DNA of 54,880 nt, taken from the NCBI RefSeq assembly GCF_017312725.1, contig NZ_BOPO01000132.1, positions 1-54,880 on the forward strand. Direction: 5' to 3'. Source of the stretch: Actinocatenispora comari (GTDB lineage: Bacteria > Actinomycetota > Actinomycetes > Mycobacteriales > Micromonosporaceae). The position numbers and the translations under genes are program-made. Below are positions 9,089 to 17,550 of the stretch, one piece after another. How positions within the stretch are numbered: the first letter of the stretch is position 1; the number at the start of each line of letters is the position of its first letter. The notes under the pieces are model-generated. The model had not been told where the DNA came from and did no database searches. It saw only the letters and a list, made by a program, of their open reading frames with translations.

Positions 9089-10353
9089 CGCGGTCTCCGG
9101 TCGTCCTCGGCGGGACCTGTCGTCGCCTCATCGCCTCGCACACCTCCTGGCGCCCGGGTCAGCTCCCGGAACACTCGATCCATCTGCGCCACCCGCTCGA
9201 CCGTGTGCCCGGTCGCCATCCGCGCGGCGAACCCGATCCCGGAGGCGACATCCGACCCGTTCGCCGCACCGTGGCAGACCACCACCGGCGCGGCCACCCC
9301 CAACAGCGCCGCGGCCCGCGGCACCCCGTCGGCACCGACCGGCGCGTCCCCGACGCCCGACGCACCGTCGCCGGCGGGTTCCGACCCCGGCCGCGCCGCA
9401 CCGTCCGTACCGTCACCCGGGCGCAGCGCACCCTCCGCGCCGCTGCCCAGGCCCGGGACGCCTTCCGCGCGGCCGTGCAGGCGCAGATCACCCTCTGCAC
9501 GGCGGCCCAGGCGCAGGTCGTCCTCCGTACCCCGGCCGAGGCGCAGATCGCCCTCCGCACGGCCGTTCAGGCGCAGGTCGCCCTCCGCACTACGGCCCAG
9601 GCGCAGGGCGCCCTCCGTACTGCGACCTAGGCGCAGGGCGCCTTCGATGCCCTTGAGCAGGACGTTTCCGGTGAAGCCGTCGGTGACGACCACGTCGGCC
9701 ACGCCGCCGACGGGCACGTCGTAGCCCTCCACCAGGCCGACGTACTCGGTGTCAGGCGGCAGTATCCCCGCGGCCAGCAGCCGGTCGGTGGCCCGCCGCA
9801 GCTCGTCGCCGACACCCGGCTCGGTCCCGATGGACAGCAGCCCCACCCGGGGCCGGGCGACACCGAGCGTCGCCATCGCGTACCCGGCGCCGAGGACCGC
9901 GTGCCGGACCAGGTCGGCGGCGGTCGGATCGGGCGCGGCGCCCACGTCGAGCAGGATCAGCGAACCGCGGGCGGCCGGCACGGTGACCGCGAGCGCCGGG
10001 CGGCGCAGCCCCGGGTACCGACCGCAGTGGGCCACGGCGGAACGCACCGCCGAGCCGGTCGCCCCGGCGGACACCACCGCGTCGGCGCGGTCGGCGGAGA
10101 CCAGCCGTACCGCGGCGTGCACCGGCAGGGTGCCGTCGGTCTCGACCGGGACCGGCTCGACCCGGTCGCGGTGGGCAGCCGGCAGCCGGGCCAGCAGGTC
10201 GTCCAGAACGACCTGGGGCCCCACCGGCAGCAGCCGGAGCACGGGGTCGGCGTTCAGCGCCAGCAGAGCGCCGTCAACCACGACGGCGGGAGCATCGTCC
10301 CCGCCGAGGAGGTCGACGGCGATCCGCGCGGCACGCCGCTCGGATCGCGTCAT
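9085..10353 (-). CDS. plsX: Phosphate acyltransferase PlsX with a tandem-repeat insertion
   Basis: A 422-residue PlsX, about 80-90 residues longer than the usual 330-340. PlsX makes acyl-phosphate from acyl-ACP for phospholipid synthesis. Family motifs include [62 protein letters not shown], and the late segment [10 protein letters not shown]. Some positions differ from typical PlsX (for example Asn to Ala in DVGAAPD). Residues 236-325 are nine tandem decapeptides (xEGxLRLGRx) where other PlsX proteins have a helical hairpin. It overlaps rnc by 4 bases and follows rpmF by 12 bases. I call it functional because both flanking domains are intact, but activity is unproven. Confidence 0.9.
   Translation of the reverse strand: MTRSERRAARIAVDLLGGDDAPAVVVDGALLALNADPVLRLLPVGPQVVLDDLLARLPAAHRDRVEPVPVETDGTLPVHAAVRLVSADRADAVVSAGATGSAVRSAVAHCGRYPGLRRPALAVTVPAARGSLILLDVGAAPDPTAADLVRHAVLGAGYAMATLGVARPRVGLLSIGTEPGVGDELRRATDRLLAAGILPPDTEYVGLVEGYDVPVGGVADVVVTDGFTGNVLLKGIEGALRLGRSTEGALRLGRSAEGDLRLNGRAEGDLRLGRGTEDDLRLGRRAEGDLRLHGRAEGVPGLGSGAEGALRPGDGTDGAARPGSEPAGDGASGVGDAPVGADGVPRAAALLGVAAPVVVCHGAANGSDVASGIGFAARMATGHTVERVAQMDRVFRELTRAPGGVRGDEATTGPAEDDRRPR
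9379..9648 (-). repeat. 30-bp tandem repeat, nine units, inside plsX
   Basis: Nine in-frame 30-base units encode decapeptides such as [40 protein letters not shown] and [10 protein letters not shown], degenerating to [20 protein letters not shown] and [10 protein letters not shown] towards the C-terminus. On the plus strand the period is visible as recurring GGCGCAGGTCGCCCTCCGC-like blocks. Unit length stays at exactly 30 bases, so the frame is kept. Confidence 0.9.
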
Positions 10354-10365
10354 GTCGCGGGCGGG

Positions 10366-10539
10366 TCAGACCTCCACGACCTGGCGGCCGTTGTAGGTGC
10401 CGCACACACCGCACGCCGCGTGCGGCAGCTTCGGCGACCGGCACTGCGGGCACGGCTGGGTCGCCACCGCGGTGGCCTTCCACTGGCTGCGGCGAGACCG
10501 CGTGTTGCTCCGCGACATCCGGCGCTTCGGAACGGCCAC
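10366..10539 (-). CDS. rpmF: 50S ribosomal protein L32
   Basis: A 57-residue L32 starting [20 protein letters not shown], the standard family N-terminus. Two cysteine pairs, CPQC and CGVC, form the zinc ribbon, so this is the zinc-binding (C+) form. It starts at the GTG at 10539 with AGGAGTG a few bases upstream; the in-frame reading further upstream is not L32. It sits just before plsX, the classic rpmF-plsX arrangement linking ribosome and lipid synthesis. Confidence 0.98.
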   Translation of the reverse strand: MAVPKRRMSRSNTRSRRSQWKATAVATQPCPQCRSPKLPHAACGVCGTYNGRQVVEV

Positions 10540-10751
10540 GTCACTCACTCCTGATGATCTTCTCGTTGGATCGGGCACCGTGCGCCGGGGCACACGGAAT
10601 CGCTCGGCTCACCGAGCTGCCCAGCTATTGTCACCCATCCGGCGCCGACGACCACTGGCGGGTCGCCCACAGCCGCTCGAACGGGGCCGGCGCGGCCCCG
10701 ATCGCCCACGCCCCGGGTTGCCCCTCGGTGACCCGCGACCGGCGGTACCGG

Positions 10752-11321
10752 TCACGAATCGGCGAGTTTGTCCTTCAACCCGGCCAGCGCGGACCAGCGC
10801 GGGTCGGGCGTCTCGTGGCTGTGGTCGGCCGGCAGGTCGGCCAGCGGCTGGCCGCACTGCGCGCACAGGCCGGCGCAGTCGGGGCGGCACAGCGGGCTGC
10901 TCGGCAGCTCCAGCACGATCGCGTCCCGGATCACCGGCTCCAGGTCGGCCAGCTCGTCCTGCAGCCGGCGCACCTCGTCGATGTCGGCGGTCTCGTCGGT
11001 GGTGCTGCCCGGGTAGGCGAACAGCTCGCCGAGGTGCACCGTGATCGTGTCGGAGATCTCCTGCAGGCAGCGACCGCACTCGCCGCGCAGCGGCGCGGTC
11101 ACCGTGCCGGAGACGAACACGCCCTCGGACGCGGACTCCATCCGCAGCTCCAGGTCGAGCTCGGCGCCCTCCGGCACCCCGATCAGCGGCAGCCCGAGAT
11201 CGGCCGGTGCCGGCGCGGTGCGGGTGACCTCGCGCATCTCCCCCGCACCGCGGGGCAGCTCGCGGGTGGACAGCACCAGCGGCGACGTGGCGTCCGGCGG
11301 ACGCGGCGTGCTTTCAGCCAT
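10752..11321 (-). CDS. DUF177/YceD-family protein
   Basis: About 189 residues. The DUF177 (YceD) core begins at PLVLSTRELPRGAGEMREV and includes ECGRCLQE with the first Cys pair. Near the C-terminus come CRPDCAGLCAQCGQPL, further conserved Cys, and the DPRWSALAGLKDK ending. Family members sit upstream of rpmF; YceD homologues are implicated in 23S rRNA metabolism, so a role in large-subunit biogenesis is plausible. The start is uncertain: the ATG at 11321 is chosen, but a longer in-frame reading to 11375 exists and neither has a strong ribosome site. It is cytosolic. Confidence 0.9.
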   Translation of the reverse strand: MAESTPRPPDATSPLVLSTRELPRGAGEMREVTRTAPAPADLGLPLIGVPEGAELDLELRMESASEGVFVSGTVTAPLRGECGRCLQEISDTITVHLGELFAYPGSTTDETADIDEVRRLQDELADLEPVIRDAIVLELPSSPLCRPDCAGLCAQCGQPLADLPADHSHETPDPRWSALAGLKDKLADS

Positions 11322-11500
11322 GATGTCTCGGTCGACCTCGATCGTGTGTGGGACGCCGGCAGGGTCCGCCGGCACCGTGGAAGGCTACCCGCGGGCGCCG
11401 GGCAGCGTCGAACGGCGGGCCCACCGCCCGCCCCGCGGACCCGCTCAGGACAGCGACGCCCCGGTCAGGACGCGAAGCCCCGTCAGGACCCGAAGCCCCG

Positions 11501-12013
11501 TCAGGACAGCGACGTCTCGGTCAGTTCCTCGTCGTCCGGCGCGTACGAGCCGATCTCGCGCAGCGCGTGCATCTTGTCCCGGCCGCGTTCGATGGTGGCG
11601 AGCGACTTGGTCAGCAGCCGCTCGAAGTTGCCGAGCGTGGTATCGACGTACTCCTCGCACTCCTCGCGCAGCCGCTGCGACTCCTCGCGGGCCTCCCCGA
11701 CGATCCGGTTGGCCTCGTGTTCGGCGGAGACGGCGACCTCGTTGGCCGAGACCAGCCGGGTGTGCTCGGCCTCGCCCTCGGTGATGATGCGCTCGGCCTC
11801 CCGCTGGCCGGCCGCGATGATCTTGTCGCGTTCCTCCAGCAGCGCCTGCGAGCGGCGCAGCTCGCCCGGCAGTTCGGCGCGCAGCTCGTCGAGCATCGCG
11901 ATGATCTCGCCCCGGTCGACCATGCAGTTGCGCGACGACATCGGCACCGATCGGGCGGACTCGACGTAGTTCATGATCTCGTCGATGCGCTCCAGCGGAT
12001 CCAACCCGGTCAC
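11501..12013 (-). CDS. sepIVA: DivIVA-like septation protein (SepIVA type)
   Basis: A 170-residue, highly charged, nearly all-helical protein. It opens with DPLERIDEIMNYVESARSVPMS, then a long coiled coil (about residues 40-150) rich in Glu, Arg and Ala. This matches SepIVA of mycobacteria, a DivIVA-domain protein of the divisome, which also lies beside the DUF177 gene. An AGGAGG precedes the GTG at 12013 at a short distance, so a TTG nine bases downstream is an alternative start. No signal or membrane segment is seen. The symbol is by homology and context. Confidence 0.82.
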   Translation of the reverse strand: MTGLDPLERIDEIMNYVESARSVPMSSRNCMVDRGEIIAMLDELRAELPGELRRSQALLEERDKIIAAGQREAERIITEGEAEHTRLVSANEVAVSAEHEANRIVGEAREESQRLREECEEYVDTTLGNFERLLTKSLATIERGRDKMHALREIGSYAPDDEELTETSLS

Positions 12014-12092
12014 TTCCCTCCTGCCAGGCGCGGACCGCCTGCCTTGTGCTGGTACCGGGCCCACCGCGCACCGGCGCGCCCGGGCCGCCGGG

Positions 12093-12578
12093 TCAGGCCG
12101 TACCGGGGCGCAACCGCGCGGCGAGCCGCTGGGCCACCACGTCCGGAACGTGCGGTGACACGTCGCCGCCCCACTTCGCGACGTCCTTGACCAAACTCGA
12201 CGACAGAAAAGAGTAAAGCGGGTTCGTGGCCATGAAGAGGGTTTCCACGCCGGCCAGCCCCAGGTTCATCTGAGACTGCTGCAACTCGTAGTCGAAGTCG
12301 CTGACCGCGCGCAGCCCCTTCACGATGACCGAGATGTCGTGCGCCCGGCAGTAGTCCACGGTCAGTCCCGCGAACGAGTCGATCGTCACGTTCGGGTACT
12401 CGTGGGTGACCTCGGTGAGCATCGCGATGCGCTCGTCGACGTCGAACAGCCCGACCTTGGACTGGTTGACGAAGACCGCCACCACGACCTCGTCGTACAG
12501 GTTGGCCACCCGGCCGATGATGTCCAGATGCCCGTTCGTGACGGGATCGAACGAGCCGGGGCAGATCGCACGCCTCAT
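12093..12578 (-). CDS. coaD: Phosphopantetheine adenylyltransferase
   Basis: A 161-residue enzyme of normal length that makes dephospho-CoA from 4-phosphopantetheine and ATP in CoA synthesis. The nucleotidyltransferase motif GSFDPVTNGHLDII (TxGH) is at the N-terminus. The second signature is YSFLSSSLVKDVAKWGGDVS near the C-terminus (SSS-x-VK). The central VIVKGLRAVSDFDYELQ segment is also typical. Its ATG overlaps the rsmD stop by 4 bases (ATGA). Confidence 0.98.
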   Translation of the reverse strand: MRRAICPGSFDPVTNGHLDIIGRVANLYDEVVVAVFVNQSKVGLFDVDERIAMLTEVTHEYPNVTIDSFAGLTVDYCRAHDISVIVKGLRAVSDFDYELQQSQMNLGLAGVETLFMATNPLYSFLSSSLVKDVAKWGGDVSPHVPDVVAQRLAARLRPGTA

Positions 12579-13132
12579 GATCGGCGACCGTACCAAAGGG
12601 TGGTCTCGCCGTAGCGCCGTCCGCGCCGGTCGGTGATCTGCTCCGGCCAGTCCGGCTCCGGGGTCCGGGTCGAGCGCTCCACCACCAGCACGGCGTCCGG
12701 CGCGAGCCAGTCGGCGGCGAGCGCCGCCAGCACCGCGGTCAGCGTCTCCTGCGCCAGCGCGTACGGCGGGTCGGCGAAGGCCAGGTCGTAGCGCTGCGCC
12801 GGGGGCCGCTCCAGGGTCCGGGACACCGGGCCGGCCACGATCCGGGCCGCGCCGCCGACCCCCAGCTGGGCGGCGTTGCGGCGCAGCACCGCGGCCGCCC
12901 GGGCGTCGGACTCGACGAACAGCGCGTGCCCGCAGCCGCGGGACAGCGCCTCGAAGCCGACCGCGCCGGACCCGGCGTACAGGTCCAGCATCCGGGCGCC
13001 GGGCAGCTCCAGCAGCGTGCCGAGCGTGTTGAACAGCGCCTCGCGCACCCGCTCCGAGGTCGGTCGGGTGGACTGCCCGGCCGGTACCGCGAGCCGGCGG
13101 CCACCGAGCGACCCGGCCACGATCCGGGTCAT
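12575..13132 (-). CDS. rsmD: 16S rRNA (guanine-966-N2)-methyltransferase
   Basis: A 185-residue SAM-dependent methyltransferase. It begins MTRIVAGSLGGRRLAVP and RPTSERVREALFNTL, both typical of RsmD. The SAM-binding loop is MLDLYAGSGAVGFEALSRG and the catalytic DPPY motif is in LAFADPPYA. It is the first gene of the minus-strand run and is coupled to coaD, the common actinobacterial pair. A much longer in-frame upstream reading is a GC artefact. Confidence 0.96.
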   Translation of the reverse strand: MTRIVAGSLGGRRLAVPAGQSTRPTSERVREALFNTLGTLLELPGARMLDLYAGSGAVGFEALSRGCGHALFVESDARAAAVLRRNAAQLGVGGAARIVAGPVSRTLERPPAQRYDLAFADPPYALAQETLTAVLAALAADWLAPDAVLVVERSTRTPEPDWPEQITDRRGRRYGETTLWYGRRS

Positions 13133-13405
13133 CGGCGCGCTCCGTGGGCATCCTGCACGGCGTGACGGTACCCGGCGCCGCACCGCGGGCCGGGCCCGCC
13201 CCGGGGCGACAGCGCCAGCACTCTGCGTGTCCGCTGACGGCCCGTCGTGGCCGCCAACCACCGGCCGCTTTCCGGCCGCTGGTTCCGGATGGTTAAGGTC
13301 GGGCGTCGAGGAGGTCGCGCGGATCGGGGCTGTGGGCGAGACCGAGGCCCTTCCCCGCGTACCGTCTCGCCCGCGGTCACCGCAGCCCGTCGCGGCACCG
13401 CACGC

Positions 13406-14488
13406 ATGGCCAACCCGATCACCCCTGTCGCGGAGTACGCCTTGCCTGGCACTGACCTGGTGCGCCGGATACCGGCGCTGCTCGCCGCCCTGGCGGTCGG
13501 GCTGTTCGGCGCGCTCACGTTCGCCGCGCCGGCCGCCGCCGCCACCCACGACGCGCCCGCGACGGCGACGCTCAGTTGCGAGAACGGCAAGGTCGCGGTG
13601 CGCTGGACGATCCGCAACGGCTGGCCGGACGTGGCCGACGTCAGCGACGTGTCGGGCAAGCCGGTCGACGTGGCGCTCAGCGGTACCGAGCTGGAGGGCA
13701 AGGGCGACAAGGTCCTCGGCAAGCAGCTGGTGCCGAGGACCGCGGACACGGCCGAGCTCAACTACACGGTGCGCTGGGCCGATCGCGCCAGCACCACCCG
13801 GACCGCCACCAAGACGATCCCGGACGACGTGTGCTCCACCACGCCGCCGACCTGCATCGAGGCCGCGGACGCGAGCTACCGGCACAGCTTCGACGGGACG
13901 AAGGGCACCGCCACCGTCGCGCTGCTCGCCGGGCAGAAGCTGTGCAAGGGGTCGAGCCAGGACTTCTCGCTGGCCAGCTACACCGCGTCCAGCGCCGGCG
14001 GCTACGCCTCCACGCTGCCGCAGCAGCTGTTCCGGCAGCAGACCCGCACGCTGAGCGCCAAGCATCCGTCCGTGACGCTGCGGGTCGCGGTACCGGACTG
14101 CTACACCCAGGTGGTGCTGATCTGGGGCGACCGGGACGAGGTGCTCACCGACTTCCGCAAGGACACGCCCGGCTACGGGGCGAAGGTGCTCGGGCACACC
14201 GGCGCGCCGGGCAACCGGTCCATCGGGCCAGTCGGCAGCTTCCACGGCGGCCAGACCGCCTGCGTGGTCAGCGTGACCGACTCGGCGTCGCCGTCCGACT
14301 CCCCCGCGCCGGCTCCGGCCCGGTCCGCGCCGGCCAGCAGTCCGGCCGCCGCCGCCAGCGCGAGCAGCCTGCCAGTCACCGGTGGTTCGCTCGCCGCGAT
14401 CATCGTGGCCGTGGTGGTCCTCGCCGGCGGCGGGCTGGTGCTGTTCGCCGCCGCCCGTCGGCGCCGCATCGCCGCGACCGACCGCTGA
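13406..14488 (+). CDS. LPXTG-anchored surface protein
   Basis: A 360-residue predicted cell-wall-anchored protein. A signal peptide (about residues 13-46, LLAALAVGLFGALTF then APAAAATHD) leads a roughly 250-residue extracellular part with paired cysteines. A Pro/Ala/Ser-rich spacer follows, then the sortase motif LPVTGG, a hydrophobic segment (SLAAIIVAVVVLAGGGLVLF) and an Arg-rich tail, the complete LPXTG order. The start is uncertain: ATG at 13406 or a TTG at 13442 nearer the signal peptide. The extracellular part resembles no family I can name. No sortase gene lies in the window. Confidence 0.85.
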   Translation: MANPITPVAEYALPGTDLVRRIPALLAALAVGLFGALTFAAPAAAATHDAPATATLSCENGKVAVRWTIRNGWPDVADVSDVSGKPVDVALSGTELEGKGDKVLGKQLVPRTADTAELNYTVRWADRASTTRTATKTIPDDVCSTTPPTCIEAADASYRHSFDGTKGTATVALLAGQKLCKGSSQDFSLASYTASSAGGYASTLPQQLFRQQTRTLSAKHPSVTLRVAVPDCYTQVVLIWGDRDEVLTDFRKDTPGYGAKVLGHTGAPGNRSIGPVGSFHGGQTACVVSVTDSASPSDSPAPAPARSAPASSPAAAASASSLPVTGGSLAAIIVAVVVLAGGGLVLFAAARRRRIAATDR

Positions 14489-14529
14489 TGCCCGACCCCA
14501 CTCCGCCGCCCCACCGAACACCGACGCCT

Positions 14530-14583
14530 GACCGGACGCTGGCGCCGGACCGGACGCTGGCGCCGGACCGGACGCTGGCGTCC
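14530..14583 (+). repeat. 18-bp tandem repeat, three copies
   Basis: Three copies of an 18-base unit (GACCGGACGCTGGCGCCG, the last copy ending TCC) lie between the surface-protein gene and the uridine-kinase-like gene. They fall inside a 47-codon frame (14488-14631) whose ATG overlaps the previous stop as TGATG and reads PDRTLA repeats. I do not call that frame a gene. Confidence 0.85.
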
Positions 14584-14635
14584 GGACGCACCTCGCTGGC
14601 CGCTGGGCCGCGCCGGTCGGACGGACACTGAGCCG

Positions 14636-15259
14636 GTGCGGATCGAACCGATCACCCCGGCGCTGCTGGTCGAACGGCTGGTGGCGCGCATCGACGCGGC
14701 CGGCCCGGGCCGTACCCGGGTGCTGCTGGACGGCGCGCCGCCGGCCCGGCCGGCCCAGCTCGCCGCGGCACTGGCCGACCCGCTGCGCGCGCTCGGTCGG
14801 CCGGTGGTGACGGTGCACGCCGCCGACTTCCTGCGGCCGGCGTCGCTGCGGCTGGAGTACGGCCGGCACGACCCGGACAGCTACTACGACGGGTGGCTCG
14901 ACGCGGCGGGGCTGGTCCGGGAGGTGCTGGCGCCGCTCGGGCCGGACGGGTCCGGGCGCTACCTGCCGACCCTGTGGGACGCGGTGACCGACCGGGCGAC
15001 CCGGGCCGCCTACCGCGACGCGCCGACCGGTACCGTCCTGCTGCTCGACGGCGACCTGCTGCTCGGGCGAGCGTTGCCGGCCGAGCTCGCGGTGCACCTG
15101 GACGTGTCACCGACCGTACTGGCGCGCCGGCTGGACGCCGAGACGGCCTGGACGCTCGACGCGTACCGCCGGTACGCCGACGAGGTGGCGCCCCGCCGCA
15201 CCGCCGACGTGGCGGTGCGCTACGACGACCCGGAACACCCCGCCCTGATCCTCGACTGA
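14636..15259 (+). CDS. Uridine kinase-like P-loop protein
   Basis: A 207-residue protein resembling actinobacterial uridine kinase-like proteins. The YGRHDPDSYYDGWLDAAGL segment matches the substrate region of these proteins, and GTVLLLDGDLLLGRALPAELAVHLDVSP matches the later strand and LID area. The usual P-loop (GxSGSGKT) is not intact: the equivalent stretch reads VLLDGAPPARPAQLAAAL, so nucleotide binding may be altered or lost. The GTG start at 14636 lies 4 bases after a possible small frame. It converges on recG with a 9-base gap. Confidence 0.7.
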   Translation: MRIEPITPALLVERLVARIDAAGPGRTRVLLDGAPPARPAQLAAALADPLRALGRPVVTVHAADFLRPASLRLEYGRHDPDSYYDGWLDAAGLVREVLAPLGPDGSGRYLPTLWDAVTDRATRAAYRDAPTGTVLLLDGDLLLGRALPAELAVHLDVSPTVLARRLDAETAWTLDAYRRYADEVAPRRTADVAVRYDDPEHPALILD

Positions 15260-15268
15260 CCGGCGCGC

Positions 15269-17479
15269 TCAGCCCTTCTCCAGGTACTCGGCACGGTCCT
15301 CGTCGACCAGGGCAGCGACGGTCTCGGCCAGCAGCGGATGCTCGGTCAGCTCGCGGTCGGCGTCGATCACCCGGACCGCCTCGTCCCGTGCCTCGGCGAT
15401 CAGCTTCGCGTCGGAGAGCAGCGACAGCAGCCGCAGGTGCGAGCGGCGGCCGGACTGCGCAGCGCCGAGCACGTCGCCCTCCCGGCGCTGTTCCAGGTCG
15501 AGCTCGGCGAGCCGGAACCCGTCCACGGTGGACGCGACCGCGGTGAGCCGCTCGTGCGCGGCGGACTCCGGCGCCGCCTCGCTGACCAGCAGGCACAGCC
15601 CGGGCGCCGAGCCACGGCCGACCCGGCCGCGCAGCTGGTGCAGCTGCGAGACGCCGAACCGGTCGGCGTCCAGCACCACCATGACGGTCGCGTTCGGCAC
15701 GTCGACGCCGACCTCGATCACCGTCGTGGCGACCAGCACGTCCAGCTCGCCGGCGGCGAACGCGCGCATCACCGCGTCCTTCTGGTCCGCGGGCAGCCGG
15801 CCGGTGAGCTGGCCGACCCGCAGCCCGGCGAGGGGCCCGTCGGCGAGCTGCGGCGCCACCTCGGCCACGCCCAGCGGCGGGCGGCGCTCGTCGTCGCCCG
15901 GCGCGCCCTCGTCGGCCGCGTCCTCGTCGGTGGGGTCGACGCCGATCCGCGGGCACACGACGTATGCCTGGTGGCCGGCGGCGACCTCCTCGCGCACCCG
16001 GGCCCAGGTACGGTCCATCCAGCGCTCCCGGTTGCCCGGCACCACGTGCGTGGTGATCGGCGAGCGGCCCCGGGGCAGCTCGGTCAGCGACGACACGGAC
16101 AGGTCGCCGAACACCGTCATCGCCACCGTCCGCGGGATCGGGGTGGCGGTCATCACCAGCACGTGTGGCGGCTGGGTCGCCTTGTCCCGCAACGCATCGC
16201 GCTGCTCCACCCCGAACCGGTGCTGCTCGTCGACCACGATCAGCCCCAGGTCGGCGAACTCGACCCCCTGGTAGAGCAGGGCGTGCGTGCCGACCACGAT
16301 GCCGGCCGTACCGGCGGCGATGTCGGCGAGCACCCGGCGCCGGGCGGCGGCCGGCAGCGACCCGGTCAGCAGCGCCAGCCCGGTCGCGCCGGCCGCCTCG
16401 TCGGTCAGCGGCAGTTCGCCGTCGGCCGGTGCCGGGCCGGTGCGGGCGAGGTCGCCGAGCAGCGTGGCGAGGCCCCGGTGATGCTGCGCGGCGAGCACCT
16501 CGGTGGGCGCGAGCAGCACCGCCTGCCCGCCGGAGTCGACCACCTGCAACATCGCCCGCAGCGCGCAGACCGTCTTGCCGGAGCCGACCTCGCCCTGCAG
16601 CAGCCGGTGCATCGGGTGCGGGCGGGCCAGGTCCTCGGCCACCTCCTCGCCGACCGCACGCTGCCCGTCGGTCAGCTGGTACGGCAGCCGCGCGTCGAAC
16701 GCGGCGAGCACCCCGTCGGTGCGCCGGGGGCGCTGCACCGCCGGCCAGTCGGCCGCGCGCGCCTTGCGCTGCACCAGCGTCAGCTGCAGCGCGAACGCCT
16801 CGTCGAAGGTCAGCCGTTTCCGCGCGGCCGCCCGTGCCTGCCAGCTGCTGGGGCGGTGGATGTCGTGCAGCGCGGCGGCCAGCCCGACCAGTTCGTGGTC
16901 GGCACGCAGCGACTCCGGCAGCGGCTCCGGCGGCGGCTCCAGGGTGTCCAGCGCGACCCGGACGCAGCGGGCGATGGTCCAGCTCGGCATCGTCGCCGCG
17001 GCCGGGTAGACCGGGATCAGCGCACCGAGGAACTCCTCGATCTCGGTGTTGTCCTGCGCCGCCTCGCCGGGATCGGACAGCAGCTGGAAGTCGGGACCGT
17101 TGAGCTGCCGCTTGCCGCGGAACTCGGTGACCTTGCCGGCGAACAGCCCCCAGCGCCCGACGGTCAGCTGCCGCTGCCGCCAGGCCTGGTTGAAGAACGT
17201 CAGGGTCAGCGTGCGCTGCCCGTCGCCGACGGTGACCTCCAGCAGCTTGCCGCGCCGCTGTCGCATCGGCCGCACGTTCACCCGCTGCACCTGGGCGAGC
17301 ACGGTGACCTGATCACCGACCTGCAACGCGGACAGGTCGGTGTGCTCGCCGCGTTCGGCGTAGCGCCGCGGAAAGTGGTAGAGCAGGTCACCCACCGTGG
17401 CCAGGCCGAGCGTCTCGGTCAGCGCCGCGGCGGTCTTGTCGCCGAGCACCTTGCCCAGCGGCGTGCTCAAGGTCGCCAT
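15269..17479 (-). CDS. recG: ATP-dependent DNA helicase RecG
   Basis: A 736-residue RecG, which remodels stalled forks and Holliday junctions. The N-terminal wedge/OB domain (about residues 1-170) includes VGDLLYHFPRRYAER. Walker A is GEVGSGKT, the DExH-type box is VDEQHRFG, and motif III is VMTATPIPRT. The late motif QLRGRVGRG and the SDAKLIAEARDEA region are typical. It starts ATG at 17479 and belongs to the conserved block between coaD and thiL. All helicase motifs look intact. Confidence 0.98.
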   Translation of the reverse strand: MATLSTPLGKVLGDKTAAALTETLGLATVGDLLYHFPRRYAERGEHTDLSALQVGDQVTVLAQVQRVNVRPMRQRRGKLLEVTVGDGQRTLTLTFFNQAWRQRQLTVGRWGLFAGKVTEFRGKRQLNGPDFQLLSDPGEAAQDNTEIEEFLGALIPVYPAAATMPSWTIARCVRVALDTLEPPPEPLPESLRADHELVGLAAALHDIHRPSSWQARAAARKRLTFDEAFALQLTLVQRKARAADWPAVQRPRRTDGVLAAFDARLPYQLTDGQRAVGEEVAEDLARPHPMHRLLQGEVGSGKTVCALRAMLQVVDSGGQAVLLAPTEVLAAQHHRGLATLLGDLARTGPAPADGELPLTDEAAGATGLALLTGSLPAAARRRVLADIAAGTAGIVVGTHALLYQGVEFADLGLIVVDEQHRFGVEQRDALRDKATQPPHVLVMTATPIPRTVAMTVFGDLSVSSLTELPRGRSPITTHVVPGNRERWMDRTWARVREEVAAGHQAYVVCPRIGVDPTDEDAADEGAPGDDERRPPLGVAEVAPQLADGPLAGLRVGQLTGRLPADQKDAVMRAFAAGELDVLVATTVIEVGVDVPNATVMVVLDADRFGVSQLHQLRGRVGRGSAPGLCLLVSEAAPESAAHERLTAVASTVDGFRLAELDLEQRREGDVLGAAQSGRRSHLRLLSLLSDAKLIAEARDEAVRVIDADRELTEHPLLAETVAALVDEDRAEYLEKG

Positions 17480-17550
17480 CCGGCAACCCTAACCAGCCGC
17501 ACCGACAGCCCCGGCCGCGCCGCACCCCGCGGTCGGCCGGGCCAGGTCTC

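Noticed and set aside
12575-15097. 840-codon minus frame
   Set aside because: Only its last 185 codons are rsmD; the rest runs antisense through the LPXTG and uridine-kinase-like genes and lacks any domain.
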